The notes beneath the pieces were generated by a model that searched no databases, was not told where the DNA came from, and saw only the letters and a program-made list of their open reading frames with translations. Position numbers and translations under genes: made by a program. Shown one piece after another: positions 8,226 through 17,263 of a stretch of 64,000 nucleotides of DNA (positions are counted from its first letter, which is position 1; each line of letters begins with the position of its first letter). Where the stretch lies: assembly GCF_000525995.1 (NCBI RefSeq), contig NZ_AODL01000033.1:20000-83999 (forward strand), read 5' to 3'. Origin of the DNA: Paenilisteria riparia FSL S10-1204 (lineage in GTDB: Bacteria; Bacillota; Bacilli; Lactobacillales; Listeriaceae).

Positions 8226-11200
8226 ATGAATAAAAACATTGTCAAAATTGCAGCAGGTACCATGATTGCATCAACTATCCTTGCTGGAAACACAGGATTA
8301 CCCTATAACGTAATGAAAGACCCAGTAGCACACGCTGCCACAACTAACGTGCACGGCGTACCGAAACCACCCATTGAAGTAATTAGTCTTCAAAATGGTA
8401 GTTTTGAGCAACCGGCAGTACCATACGGAGAATGGCAAACTTTCGATCAATCAGAAGTTCCAGGCTGGCAAACCACAGCATCTGATGGCTTAATCGAAAT
8501 TCAAAACCATAATGAAGACAGGGATGCTGCGGATGGCGAGCAATATGCCGAGCTAAATGCATATGAAGCGTCTGCATTATACCAAGACATCGCGACCACA
8601 CCGGGCGCAAAAGTAAGATGGCAAGTCTCCCATCGCGGTAGACATACGACAGACACCGCAACAGTGAAATTCGGTGCACCAGGTAATTTGAAACTAATCG
8701 ATACGATGACAACATCTGTGGACGCTTGGAAAACTTACTCAGGAACCTATACTATTCCTGCGGGTCAAACCACGACGCGTTTTGAATTTGAAGCAGTCGG
8801 TGGCGATCCTACAAATGGTAACCTACTAGACAACATCGTTTTCGCAACGCAATCTTTCATCACTGTATCCGGCAACATCGACAAAACATCCGTGAAAAAA
8901 GACAAAACAGCGACGTATTCTTTTGACGCTAAAAATGAAGGTGGAATGGCATCTCAAAAAACAACATTGTCCATCCCAATCCCACAAGAAGTAACCCTAG
9001 CCTCACCAAATGTTATGGTAGATGGCGTTTCTGTGGCAGGCTCCTATGACAGCAACACGCGCATTTTGTCCATCCCACTTGGAAGCATCACCAAAGACGC
9101 AACAAAACATATCACATTCGATGTAAAAGGCGCAGTTGTAGCCAACAATGTCACAACACAGGCTACTGTAACCCATCAAGATTTAGGTTTTACAGATGAA
9201 GATTACACGAACTATTCCAATGATGTGACTTTAAGTGTACTCGCGAACAATGCACCAACAATCACGGCAACGGATCATACACTGAAAAAAGGTGGCAAAT
9301 TCGACCCAATGGCAGGCGTAAGCGCAACGGATCCTGAAGACGGCAATCTGAGCAGTAGTGTTAAAATCACAGCAAACGATGTTGACACAAGTAAAGAAGG
9401 CATCTACCACGTGACTTACAGCGTAACCGACAGCGATGGCAATGTAACAACCAAACAAGTCACAGTAACAGTCACAAGCAACGACGCCCCAACGATTACA
9501 GCAACAGATCACACACTGAAAAAAGGCGCTAAGTTTGACCCAATGGCAGACGTATCAGCAGAGGATGCAGAAGACGGCAATTTAACAAAAGACATCAAAA
9601 TCACAGCAAACGACGTCGACACAAGTAAAGAAGGCGTCTACCACATAACTTACAGCGTTACTGACAGCGACAACAATACGACAACCAAACAAATCACAGT
9701 AACAGTAACAAGCAATGACGTTCCAACTATCGAAGCAACAGACCACACACTGAAAAAAGGAACAGCATTTGACCCAATGTCTGAAGTAAGCGCAACAGAT
9801 AAAGAAGACGGAGATTTAACAAAAGACATCCAAATCACAGCAAACGACGTCGACACAAGTAAAGAAGGCGTCTACCACGTAACTTACAGCGTTACTGACA
9901 GCGACAACAACACGACAACCAAACAAATCACAGTAACAGTAACAAGCAATGACGTTCCGACTATCGAAGCAACAGATCACACACTGAAAAAAGGAACAGC
10001 ATTTGACCCGATGTCTGAAGTAAGCGCAACAGATAAAGAAGACGGCAATTTAACAAAAGACATCCAAATCACAGCAAACGACGTCGACACAAGTAAAGAA
10101 GGCGTCTACCACGTAACTTACAGCGTTACTGACAGCGACAACAACACGACAACCAAACAAATCACAGTAACAGTTACAAGCAATGACGCACCAATTATCA
10201 CAGCAACGGACAAAACACTAAAACGAGGCGACACATTCGACGCCCTAGCTGAAGTAAGCGCAACAGATAGAGAAGACGGAGACCTAACAAGCGACATTCA
10301 AATAATCGCAAACGACGTCAATCCCGACCAAGAAGGCGTTTATTCTGTCACATATAGCGTAACCGACAGTGACAACAACACGACAACCAAGCAAATCACA
10401 GTAACAGTTACAAGTAACGAACTACCAGTCATTCTAGCTACAGACCACACAATCAAAAAAGGAAGCAATTTTGATCCAATGTCCGAAGTAAGTGCCACAG
10501 ACAAAGAAGACGGCGATTTAACAAACGCAATCAAAATCACAGCAAATGATGTAAACACAAACCAAGAAGGTATTTATCAAATCACGTACAGCGTAACCGA
10601 TAGCGATAACAACACGACAACTAAGAATATCACTGTCATAGTAACAAGCAACGAAAAACCAACTATCCAAGCAGAAGACCAAACCATCAAAAAAGGCACT
10701 GAGTTTGATCCAATCGCAGATGTAACCGCAACAGACCAAGAAGATGGTGACCTAACAAAAACAATCAAAGTCATTCGAAACACAGTAGACACAACAAAAG
10801 AAGGCGTGTACCAAGTTTCCTACGAAGTCATCGATAGCGACGGCAACATTGCGTACAAAACTATCACAGTAACTGTAACATCAAACGAAAAACCAACAAT
10901 TACAGCAGAAGACCAAGTGATTACAGTAGGCGATAATTTCGACCCACAACAACTAGCAACAAGTAGTGACCAAGAAGACGGTGATCTCACAAAACAAATC
11001 GAAATCATCAGCAACACAGTAGACACATCGCAACCAGGCACTTACAAAGTGGTTTACCGTGTAACCGACAGCGACAATAACACAGTGGAAAAAACGATTA
11101 CCGTAACAGTACTACCAAAAGCTGCGGAAATCACACCTCCACCAGCAACACCAGAAATTACACCAGTCGTACCAGTAAAAACACAGATTATTACACCGGT

Positions 11201-11360
11201 AGAATACAACACAAGCATCATCACTCCGGATAACACACCAATCGTAACTCAGACAGCATCAGAACTACCAACAACCGGAGATCAATCAACAAAAACACCA
11301 ATCGTGCTAGGTGGCGCCCTAATATCTTTAGCGTACTTCCTATTCAGACGTAAAAAATAA
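8226..11360 (+). CDS. LPXTG-anchored surface protein with eight 78-residue Ig-like repeats
   Basis: 1044 residues. In order: a signal peptide cleaved near AHAAT; an N-terminal beta-rich module (about residues 50-220; NGSFEQP, a carbohydrate-binding-like jelly-roll); a DUF11-like module (220-340); eight tandem DUF5011/HYR-type Ig repeats (about 342-965) each with DPMxxVSATDxEDGDL and VTYSVTDSD; a Pro/Thr-rich wall spacer; and a sorting signal LPTTG, a hydrophobic stretch and RRKK. ATG follows a GGAGG at good distance. It should be joined to peptidoglycan by a sortase, possibly the one at 2337 or the housekeeping SrtA. It may be an adhesin or scaffold. A terminator follows. Confidence 0.85.
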   Translation: MNKNIVKIAAGTMIASTILAGNTGLPYNVMKDPVAHAATTNVHGVPKPPIEVISLQNGSFEQPAVPYGEWQTFDQSEVPGWQTTASDGLIEIQNHNEDRDAADGEQYAELNAYEASALYQDIATTPGAKVRWQVSHRGRHTTDTATVKFGAPGNLKLIDTMTTSVDAWKTYSGTYTIPAGQTTTRFEFEAVGGDPTNGNLLDNIVFATQSFITVSGNIDKTSVKKDKTATYSFDAKNEGGMASQKTTLSIPIPQEVTLASPNVMVDGVSVAGSYDSNTRILSIPLGSITKDATKHITFDVKGAVVANNVTTQATVTHQDLGFTDEDYTNYSNDVTLSVLANNAPTITATDHTLKKGGKFDPMAGVSATDPEDGNLSSSVKITANDVDTSKEGIYHVTYSVTDSDGNVTTKQVTVTVTSNDAPTITATDHTLKKGAKFDPMADVSAEDAEDGNLTKDIKITANDVDTSKEGVYHITYSVTDSDNNTTTKQITVTVTSNDVPTIEATDHTLKKGTAFDPMSEVSATDKEDGDLTKDIQITANDVDTSKEGVYHVTYSVTDSDNNTTTKQITVTVTSNDVPTIEATDHTLKKGTAFDPMSEVSATDKEDGNLTKDIQITANDVDTSKEGVYHVTYSVTDSDNNTTTKQITVTVTSNDAPIITATDKTLKRGDTFDALAEVSATDREDGDLTSDIQIIANDVNPDQEGVYSVTYSVTDSDNNTTTKQITVTVTSNELPVILATDHTIKKGSNFDPMSEVSATDKEDGDLTNAIKITANDVNTNQEGIYQITYSVTDSDNNTTTKNITVIVTSNEKPTIQAEDQTIKKGTEFDPIADVTATDQEDGDLTKTIKVIRNTVDTTKEGVYQVSYEVIDSDGNIAYKTITVTVTSNEKPTITAEDQVITVGDNFDPQQLATSSDQEDGDLTKQIEIISNTVDTSQPGTYKVVYRVTDSDNNTVEKTITVTVLPKAAEITPPPATPEITPVVPVKTQIITPVEYNTSIITPDNTPIVTQTASELPTTGDQSTKTPIVLGGALISLAYFLFRRKK
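9249..11120 (+). repeat. Eight in-frame tandem 234-bp repeats in the LPXTG gene
   Basis: Units begin at 9249, 9483, 9717, 9951, 10185, 10419, 10653 and 10887, each 234 bp (78 codons). Units 3 and 4 (9717 and 9951) are nearly identical at DNA level. The outer units differ more, as expected if the array grows and shrinks by recombination in its middle. Repeat number may vary between strains and may be miscounted in short-read assemblies. Confidence 0.85.
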
Positions 11361-11365
11361 CAAAA

Positions 11366-11420
11366 AAACTCCCTTGCTAAGAAGCGTAATAGTTCACGCC
11401 TTCCTAGCGAGGGAGTTTTA
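11366..11420. terminator. Bidirectional terminator between convergent genes
   Basis: A long inverted repeat in which AAAACTCCCTTGCTAAGAAG pairs, with mismatches, with the complementary arm ending at 11418. It has A and T runs on both sides. It serves the LPXTG gene (plus) and the coiled-coil gene (minus). Confidence 0.8.
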
Positions 11421-11422
11421 TA

Positions 11423-12007
11423 TTATTGATATTTATTATAGAGTGTATCCGCCTTATCGCGTAGTTCTTTCATGTCTTGACGAGCTTTTATTAGCTTCTC
11501 GTCAGATTCATTTTTTGCCGTGCTTAGTTGTGTAATCTGCGTATTCAAAGCATCTACTTGTGCTTTATACTGATCTCTTTCTGATTTCAACTGATTGATA
11601 GTGTTGTTTAATTGTGTAATCGAGCCATTTATTTGCCCAATTTGCGTGTTTAAAGCACTAATATCTGTATTTTTTTGATTCACTTCACTTTGTTTGCTTT
11701 GCAGTTCTCCTATTTTGGCATTCACTTCTTGTTGTTTTACAGTAATTTGATTATCTTTATCAGTTAATTGGCCTTTTAGCTGAGTGATTTGATTCGTTAA
11801 GTCATTGATTTTCTGGGTGTTATCTTGCTTCGATTGATTCAGTTGACCAATTTTCTGATCCGCCCAATCAAGCACCTCAGAAATCCGAGCTTTGTCACTT
11901 TCACCGCCCCATAACACAGCACTTGCACCAAGCACAAGTGTACTCGTCCCCAATACCATCAACGCCACCAACGCAACAATACTAACTTTTTTCATTTTAC
12001 GCATCAT
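11423..12007 (-). CDS. Membrane-anchored coiled-coil protein
   Basis: 194 residues. The first 30 residues are a hydrophobic N-terminal signal anchor or signal peptide. Residues 40-190 are a long coiled coil rich in Gln, Lys, Asn, Ile and Leu heptads (for example QLNNTINQLKSERDQYKAQ). No enzyme motif is seen. The start ATG at 12007 is preceded by GAGGGG. It could be an extracytoplasmic spacer or a partner for a membrane complex, with no specific function to offer. It is a single gene between a terminator and a long AT-rich upstream region. Confidence 0.7.
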   Translation of the reverse strand: MMRKMKKVSIVALVALMVLGTSTLVLGASAVLWGGESDKARISEVLDWADQKIGQLNQSKQDNTQKINDLTNQITQLKGQLTDKDNQITVKQQEVNAKIGELQSKQSEVNQKNTDISALNTQIGQINGSITQLNNTINQLKSERDQYKAQVDALNTQITQLSTAKNESDEKLIKARQDMKELRDKADTLYNKYQ

Positions 12008-12297
12008 TTTTCAACCCCTCAATATTTATAATATTCAAAAATGAAGTAATGAGCTATGTAATGCGATGTCAGAAAAAGTAACATTTTCTGGAATCCTTTC
12101 ATTAGATTATATATCAATACACGTATAAAAGTAAACAAAAATTAAATAAAAGTTTATTCAGAATGTTACGCATTTAATATCATTAATCTTTCAAATGTTA
12201 AGTTTATGTAAATACGCCTGTGGTATGATATAGAATGAGCAAGAAATATGGTACAATAAAAGCTAGCTCTGACTAAAATATAGGACGTGATAGATTC

Positions 12298-12963
12298 GTG
12301 GAGATTATTAAAGCGCTGATTAGCTTTATTATTCATATTGATCAGCACCTTGTAGAAATTATCAATACATTTGGCATTTGGACGTATGTCATTATTTTCT
12401 TAATTGTATTTATTGAAACGGGACTTGTTATATTTCCGTTCTTGCCGGGAGATTCTTTGCTATTTGCAGCGGGAGCATTGGCAGTATTACCTGGTTCAGA
12501 CTTGAATATTTTTATATTACTTATTGTACTATGGGTCGCTGCAGTTATTGGTGATACAGTCAACTACCACATCGGTAAGAAGATTGGAACCTCCATTCCA
12601 CCTGATAGCTGGCTTGGCAAAGTGATTAATCAAGAGAAAATGGATAAAGCCGAAGCATTTTTCAACAAACACGGTGGAAAAACCATTTTTATCGCTAGAT
12701 TCATGCCTTTCATCCGCACATTTGCACCATTTGTAGCTGGTGCTAGCCGTATGAATTACCGCTATTTCTTGAATTACAACGTTTTAGGCGCGACGGTCTG
12801 GGTATTACTTTGTACATTAGCGGGTTATTTCTTCGGGAATATTCCGATTGTTAAAGAGAACTTCTCGCTCGTTGTACTAGGAATCATCTTCGTTTCCATC
12901 TTGCCAATGATCTTTTCCTTCATTAAGAGCAAAATGGACAACAAGAAAGCTAAATCAAAATAA
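12298..12963 (+). CDS. DedA family membrane protein
   Basis: 221 residues with four to six membrane segments. It has the DedA/SNARE-associated core: an ETGLVIFPFLPGDSLL re-entrant loop, a GDTVNYHIGKKIG stretch, FFNKHGGKTIFIARFMPFIR (the conserved Gly-rich and RFxPxxR motif) and a C-terminal membrane helix with a basic tail. DedA proteins act as lipid flippases or scramblases for undecaprenyl phosphate or phospholipids and support envelope homeostasis. GTG at 12298 is the first start in frame; the ribosome site is weak (AGGACGTGA). A terminator follows at 12970. Confidence 0.85.
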   Translation: MEIIKALISFIIHIDQHLVEIINTFGIWTYVIIFLIVFIETGLVIFPFLPGDSLLFAAGALAVLPGSDLNIFILLIVLWVAAVIGDTVNYHIGKKIGTSIPPDSWLGKVINQEKMDKAEAFFNKHGGKTIFIARFMPFIRTFAPFVAGASRMNYRYFLNYNVLGATVWVLLCTLAGYFFGNIPIVKENFSLVVLGIIFVSILPMIFSFIKSKMDNKKAKSK

Positions 12964-12969
12964 GAAACC

Positions 12970-13001
12970 AAAGCTGGGCGATTGTGCCTGGCTTTTTTTT
13001 T
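12970..13001 (+). terminator. Terminator after the DedA gene
   Basis: An imperfect stem pairs AAAGCTGGGC (12970-12979) with GCCTGGCTTT (12986-12995), followed by a run of T. A classic short intrinsic terminator. Confidence 0.75.
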
Positions 13002-13144
13002 AAGGTATGATGTATAGCTATGGAAGTATCCTTCTAAGGGCAATTGGACCGAGTGTTGACGCGGTTACCTCAAGCACAGGTATAGGCTGTTTGTTTCTGC
13101 TGCTTCTTTTTATACAATTAGAATTCAAAGTGTAGGTGACAATA

Positions 13145-13297
13145 ATGTATATTAAAATGGGCCGATTTATTGCGTATTTTAATAAACTTTTTCTAACGAT
13201 TGTATTATTAGATTTATTTGGCTCCAGACCAGTTAATTATAAATATTATATAATCTATATTAAGAAAGATTTAACTTTAAATAACACTATAATGTAA
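13145..13297 (+). CDS. Possible small ORF of 50 codons
   Basis: An ATG at 13145 lies six bases after AGGTGA and opens 50 codons: a hydrophobic middle (LFLTIVLLDLF), then a Tyr/Lys/Ile-rich tail. Composition is very AT-rich and like non-coding DNA, so this may be chance. It lies in the roughly 560-base stretch before the chitinase gene, which otherwise holds the sigma-54-like promoter and a 14-codon ORF. Confidence 0.2.
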   Translation: MYIKMGRFIAYFNKLFLTIVLLDLFGSRPVNYKYYIIYIKKDLTLNNTIM

Positions 13298-13380
13298 TGT
13301 GTGTAAAATAAAACCATTGCGTGTAATTGCTGTGTGTAATGATAATGCTATTATAAATGCTGTTGTCAGCGCTTTCTTTG

Positions 13381-13396
13381 TTGGCATGATACTTGC
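13381..13396 (+). promoter_or_regulatory. Sigma-54 (RpoN/SigL)-type -24/-12 promoter
   Basis: TTGGCATGATACTTGC at 13381-13396 has GG and GC separated by exactly 10 bases, the spacing of -24/-12 promoters, and fits the consensus TGGCAC-N5-TTGC except for T in place of C. Transcription would start near 13407 and run through a 14-codon ORF into the chitinase gene. Such promoters need an AAA+ activator (LevR/ManR type); none is encoded in this window. Confidence 0.55.
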
Positions 13397-13443
13397 AATA
13401 CTGTTTAGTGTTCAGAATTCAGTAATGTGAAAAAGGGGGAAGC

Positions 13444-13488
13444 ATGGAAGAAGCCCGAATTCTGGCGCTAATTGTAGATGGAATTTAG
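13444..13488 (+). CDS. Possible 14-codon leader peptide
   Basis: ATG at 13444 follows AAAGGGGGAAGC, one of the better ribosome sites in the region, and reads MEEARILALIVDGI then TAG. It lies between the sigma-54-like promoter and the chitinase start. It may be a translated leader, or the 5' stub of a lost gene. Coding is inferred only from the ribosome site and position. Confidence 0.3.
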   Translation: MEEARILALIVDGI

Positions 13489-13559
13489 CAAAATACAAGT
13501 CACAGAGTAAGAAGGTACACCAGTTACGAAGAACGCGAAAAAATAAAAGAGGTGAAGAA

Positions 13560-15860
13560 ATGAAAAAGGTAACAAAGAGGGTAGTAAGTGTTGTTTCCGT
13601 TTTGTTGTTAGTCGTTTCGTTATTTGCGTCATCAGTTCTAGGTAGTATAGGGAATTCTTCTGTGAAGGCTAAGGCCGCCAGTACACCACAATATAGAAAT
13701 GTTATGTACTATGGAGATTGGTCCATTTGGGGCGGGGAAGGTCAGTTTTATCCGAAAGATATACCAGCAGATCAGTTGACACATCTTAACTTTGCGTTTC
13801 TTGATTTCGATAGTAACGGAAACTTGAAATTCACGGACAAAGATGCAGCAGTTGGCGCACCAGTTGGGCAAGACGGTGTTCAATGGGGCGGAGCTAATGC
13901 TGGTATTTTAAATGCGTTACAAGATTTAAAAGCAGCCAATCCGAATTTAAAAGTTGGTGTATCCATCGGGGGTTGGTCTAAATCAGGTGACTTCTCTGCG
14001 GTAGCGGCAAACGCAACGGCAAGAGCTAATTTTGTAAACAATGTGATGAAATTTATTAAATATACTAATATGGATTTTGTTGATTTAGACTGGGAGTATC
14101 CTGCATCTGTTCGCGCCGCTGACTTAGTGGATAACAAGAACGATGAAGGAACACCGAATGCAACTCCAGCCGATAAGCAAAATTATATTACGCTTCTTCA
14201 AGATTTGCGTACGGCGCTTGATAAACAAGGCGTTGACGTGAAGAAGAAATACGAACTTTCAGTAGCGCTACCGGCTTCTCAAAACACATTGGCAAACGGT
14301 GTGGACGTAGCGAAACTTTTCAATGTAGTCGATTTTGCGAATATCATGACATACGATATGAATGGCGCTTGGACACCGAACAGTGCGCATCATACAGCGC
14401 TCTATGGGAATCCAGATGATCCGAACTACAATGACGGTTTTTCTGTCGATCAAACGGTGAAATACTTGAAGAGCCAAGGTGCAGCGTCTGAAAAAATCGT
14501 AATCGGTGCAGCATTCTATACACGTGGCTGGAACAAGGTTGATGCGGGCCCAAGTACCACCCAACCAGGACTTTTCCAACCAGCAACAAAAAATAACAAA
14601 GACGCAGATTTATCCGCAACATATGGCGCTCCAAACGAGAAGCCGTTAGCTACTGGTGACGGTGGACGTGCAGGCGGCGTATGGGCATACAAGAGTATCG
14701 ACGCTTTGAAAGCAAAATCCCCAACACTTGTTGAATATTGGGATGACGTGGCAAAAGCGCCATACCTGTACAGCAAAACTACGGGTGAGTTCTACACTTA
14801 CGACAATGTGCGTTCTATCGGTTACAAAGCACAGTACGTGAAGGACAACAATCTTGGCGGTATGATTTCGTGGATGCAATCCCAAGACAAAGCAACAACA
14901 TCCACAAAACGTGACGAATTAACAAAAGCGATTAAACAAGGCTTATTCGGTGCTGGCGCGCTAGCCGCTAACACAATCACGTATGCCAACTTAAACGTAG
15001 AAGCAACTGTAGCTCCTTACAGCGAAAACGGCGTTGGTTATGAAATCACAGTGAAAAACAAAGAAACAGCGAACGAAACCAATGAAGTTTTACAAGCGGT
15101 TGAATTTGCTGCTGAAACAGTGAAATTACCGAAGTTCTATATCCCTGTAAAAGCTGGTGAAACATTGACAGCAGGGGATTATAAAGCAGGAACAGTAAGT
15201 ACAGCCAATGGATATACTGTTGTCGATTTAGCGTCTGTTTATGATGCACAACAAATTCCACAAGGCGCAACTTACACATTCCGCTTGAAATCGAACTTAG
15301 CATCCGTAAATGTAAACAATATCGCGAATATATCACTAACACAACGCATGTCTAAAACAGGTACTGAATTAGGCAAACAAGTTGTCTTTGGCGGAGGCGC
15401 GGTGGTTCCTGATCCTAGCGATACAGTAGCACCAACAGCTCCGACAAACCTAGCAACAGTAGCAGCAAACGTAACAGACGTAGCAGTTCCACTAAGCTGG
15501 AGCGCGTCTACGGACAACGTTGGCGTAGCAGGTTACAAAGTGTATCGTAATGGCACAGAAGTTGCGACTGTATCTGGAACAAGCTATACAGACACAGGTT
15601 TAACAGCTTCTACAGCCTACACATACACAGTGAAAGCATATGACGCAGCTGGTAATGTTTCAACGGCGAGTACGGCGCTTTCCGTAACAACAAAAGCAGG
15701 AACCGTAACACCACCAGGCTCAGGAACTTGGAGTGCTGACGCTACCTATACTCAAGGTGACCAAGTAACTTATAACGGTCATACGTATAAAGCGAAATGG
15801 TGGACAAAAGGCGATGTTCCAGGTGCAGATCAATGGGGCCCATGGGATTTAGTTAACTAA
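13560..15860 (+). CDS. Secreted GH18 chitinase with FnIII and chitin-binding domains (ChiB-like)
   Basis: 766 residues. A signal peptide is cleaved near VKAKAAS. The GH18 barrel spans about 45-460 with the catalytic motif DFVDLDWEYP (DxxDxDxE, Glu as acid) and the substrate-binding stretches SIGGWSKSG and NIMTYDMNG. A beta-rich linker domain (about 480-610) follows, then a fibronectin type III domain (TAPTNLATV ... VTTKAG) and a C-terminal CBM5/12 chitin-binding domain with Trp-rich YKAKWWTKGD and WGPWDLV. It hydrolyses chitin outside the cell. Length and order match the Listeria chitinase of about 756 residues known as ChiB. ATG at 13560 follows AAAGAGGTGAAG. It is closely similar to the GH18 part of the protein at 28686. 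Confidence 0.9.
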   Translation: MKKVTKRVVSVVSVLLLVVSLFASSVLGSIGNSSVKAKAASTPQYRNVMYYGDWSIWGGEGQFYPKDIPADQLTHLNFAFLDFDSNGNLKFTDKDAAVGAPVGQDGVQWGGANAGILNALQDLKAANPNLKVGVSIGGWSKSGDFSAVAANATARANFVNNVMKFIKYTNMDFVDLDWEYPASVRAADLVDNKNDEGTPNATPADKQNYITLLQDLRTALDKQGVDVKKKYELSVALPASQNTLANGVDVAKLFNVVDFANIMTYDMNGAWTPNSAHHTALYGNPDDPNYNDGFSVDQTVKYLKSQGAASEKIVIGAAFYTRGWNKVDAGPSTTQPGLFQPATKNNKDADLSATYGAPNEKPLATGDGGRAGGVWAYKSIDALKAKSPTLVEYWDDVAKAPYLYSKTTGEFYTYDNVRSIGYKAQYVKDNNLGGMISWMQSQDKATTSTKRDELTKAIKQGLFGAGALAANTITYANLNVEATVAPYSENGVGYEITVKNKETANETNEVLQAVEFAAETVKLPKFYIPVKAGETLTAGDYKAGTVSTANGYTVVDLASVYDAQQIPQGATYTFRLKSNLASVNVNNIANISLTQRMSKTGTELGKQVVFGGGAVVPDPSDTVAPTAPTNLATVAANVTDVAVPLSWSASTDNVGVAGYKVYRNGTEVATVSGTSYTDTGLTASTAYTYTVKAYDAAGNVSTASTALSVTTKAGTVTPPGSGTWSADATYTQGDQVTYNGHTYKAKWWTKGDVPGADQWGPWDLVN

Positions 15861-15872
15861 AATAAGACGCGA

Positions 15873-15905
15873 AAAACAGGAGAGAAGACGGCTCTCCTGT
15901 TTTTT
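15873..15905 (+). terminator. Terminator after the chitinase gene
   Basis: AAAACAGGAGAG (15873-15884) pairs with CTCTCCTGT (15892-15900), followed by T residues to 15905. Strong intrinsic terminator. Confidence 0.85.
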
Positions 15906-15996
15906 GATGCTAAATTTATTGATAAACGATAAAAATATGCCCCAAAACAATGTTTTTATGGTATAATAAAAACAAATAATAAGTGAGGTGATAGCG

Positions 15997-16215
15997 ATGA
16001 TAAAAAAATGGAGTCAATGGTTCGGTCCGATTTTGATTTTCATGGGTGTGTTATGTCTTGTGATTGCCCCGTTCGTTCCAGTTGAAATAGATGCGGAAGG
16101 TTTTGTACACGAGCCTGGCTTTTATTTAATCCCAGTAAGCTATGTTTTCTTTCTATCTGGAATCATTGTTACGTTAGTCATGACAATACGAAAGAAATTA
16201 CGCAAGCGAAACTAG
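15997..16215 (+). CDS. Small two-helix membrane protein
   Basis: 72 residues with two hydrophobic segments (about residues 9-26 and 40-62) separated by a short acidic loop (VEIDAEGFVHE) and closed by a basic tail (RKKLRKRN), which places both ends in the cytoplasm. No family is recognised. ATG at 15997 lies 7 bases after GAGGTG; GTG at 15988 is also in frame but overlaps the ribosome site. It is a single gene between two terminators. Confidence 0.6.
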   Translation: MIKKWSQWFGPILIFMGVLCLVIAPFVPVEIDAEGFVHEPGFYLIPVSYVFFLSGIIVTLVMTIRKKLRKRN

Positions 16216-16221
16216 AATAAT

Positions 16222-16258
16222 GATTGGAGGCCACAAAAAGGCTCTTCAATCTTTTTTT
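16222..16258 (+). terminator. Terminator after the small membrane protein
   Basis: GATTGGAGGCC (16222-16232) pairs imperfectly with GGCTCTTCAATC, then a run of seven T. Confidence 0.75.
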
Positions 16259-16323
16259 GTTTAATAAATGGCAAAAAAGTCATATACTAGTAGTGACTAC
16301 AGATTAGAAAGGGGTTTTGGAGA

Positions 16324-17172
16324 ATGGATTTAAAAGTTACAGATACGAAGAAGTTTCATAATGGACAAGAAATTCCACTGGTTGGGCTTGGCGTATGGAA
16401 AATGCGGGATGAAAAGGAAGCGATAGAGGCGATTCAAGTTGCGATTGAGTCGGGCTACCGCGCAATTGATACAGCGAAAGTATACGAAAATGAGGAATAT
16501 GTCGGTCAAGCGATTCGAGAAGCTGGCATTGCGAGGGAAGCACTAACAATCACCTCAAAGCTTTGGAATGCAGATCATGGTTATGACGAAACCTTGCGAG
16601 CATTCGATACGACGCTTAAGAAATTGCAACTAGACTATCTCGATTTATATTTAATTCACTGGCCGGTGCTTGCATATAAAGACAGCTGGCGCGCAATGGA
16701 ACGGCTGCACAATGAAGGACTTATCAAATCCATCGGTGTCAGCAACTTCCACAAACATCACCTAGAAAATCTCTTCACAACCGCAAACGAAAAACCAGTT
16801 ATCGACCAGATCGAAATCCATCCCTTACTGTCACAAAAACCGTTAAAAAAATATCTTGAAAGCCAAGACATTGTCCACGAAGCATGGTCACCACTCGCAC
16901 AAGGCGGCGAATTACTAACAAATCAAACGCTACAAAGCATAGCCGAAAAATACAACGTTACGATTCCCCAAGTCATTTTGCGTTGGCATTTAAATAACGG
17001 CTCAGTCATCATTCCAAAATCCGTGACACCAGAACGAATTCGCGCGAACATTGATTTGTTTGACTTTGATTTAGCAGCTAGCGATATGGCTGAGATTGAT
17101 TCGCTGAACAAAGATGCACGGAAAGGATCAGATCCAGATAGTGAGGAGTTTTTGGCGCGAGTTTGGAAATGA
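16324..17172 (+). CDS. Aldo/keto reductase
   Basis: 282 residues forming the AKR barrel. The family signature GYRAIDTAKVYENEEYVG holds the catalytic Asp and Tyr. The catalytic Lys is in ITSKLWN and the His in YLIHWPV. The NADPH-binding end reads IPKSVTPERIRAN. The protein reduces aldehydes or ketones such as methylglyoxal or 2,5-diketogluconate in the cytoplasm; substrate cannot be told. ATG at 16324 follows AAAGGGGTTTTGGAGA. It is a single gene. Confidence 0.9.
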   Translation: MDLKVTDTKKFHNGQEIPLVGLGVWKMRDEKEAIEAIQVAIESGYRAIDTAKVYENEEYVGQAIREAGIAREALTITSKLWNADHGYDETLRAFDTTLKKLQLDYLDLYLIHWPVLAYKDSWRAMERLHNEGLIKSIGVSNFHKHHLENLFTTANEKPVIDQIEIHPLLSQKPLKKYLESQDIVHEAWSPLAQGGELLTNQTLQSIAEKYNVTIPQVILRWHLNNGSVIIPKSVTPERIRANIDLFDFDLAASDMAEIDSLNKDARKGSDPDSEEFLARVWK

Positions 17173-17228
17173 AAGGAAAACGTGATTTTTATCAAGTTTT
17201 GGATTCCAACGATATGAATGATTGTGTT

Positions 17229-17257
17229 TTGACGATATTTTCAAAAAGTGCTATAAT
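17229..17257 (+). promoter_or_regulatory. Sigma-A promoter of the antisense (antitoxin) RNA
   Basis: TTGACG (17229-17234), a 17-base spacer and a perfect TATAAT (17252-17257). Only a short non-coding transcript lies downstream before a terminator, so this promoter probably serves the RNA at 17264. Confidence 0.7.
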
Positions 17258-17263
17258 GAAATA

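Noticed and set aside
9249..11120. CRISPR-like array
   Set aside because: The repeats are 234 bp, contiguous, in frame and code for Ig-like domains.
13007..13135. 42-codon ORF just after the DedA terminator, hydrophobic in its second half
   Set aside because: No ribosome site, starts directly after the terminator T run and has no recognisable family.
13571..13883. Antisense ORFs over the chitinase genes
   Set aside because: Overlap strongly supported GH18 coding sequence and lack start signals.
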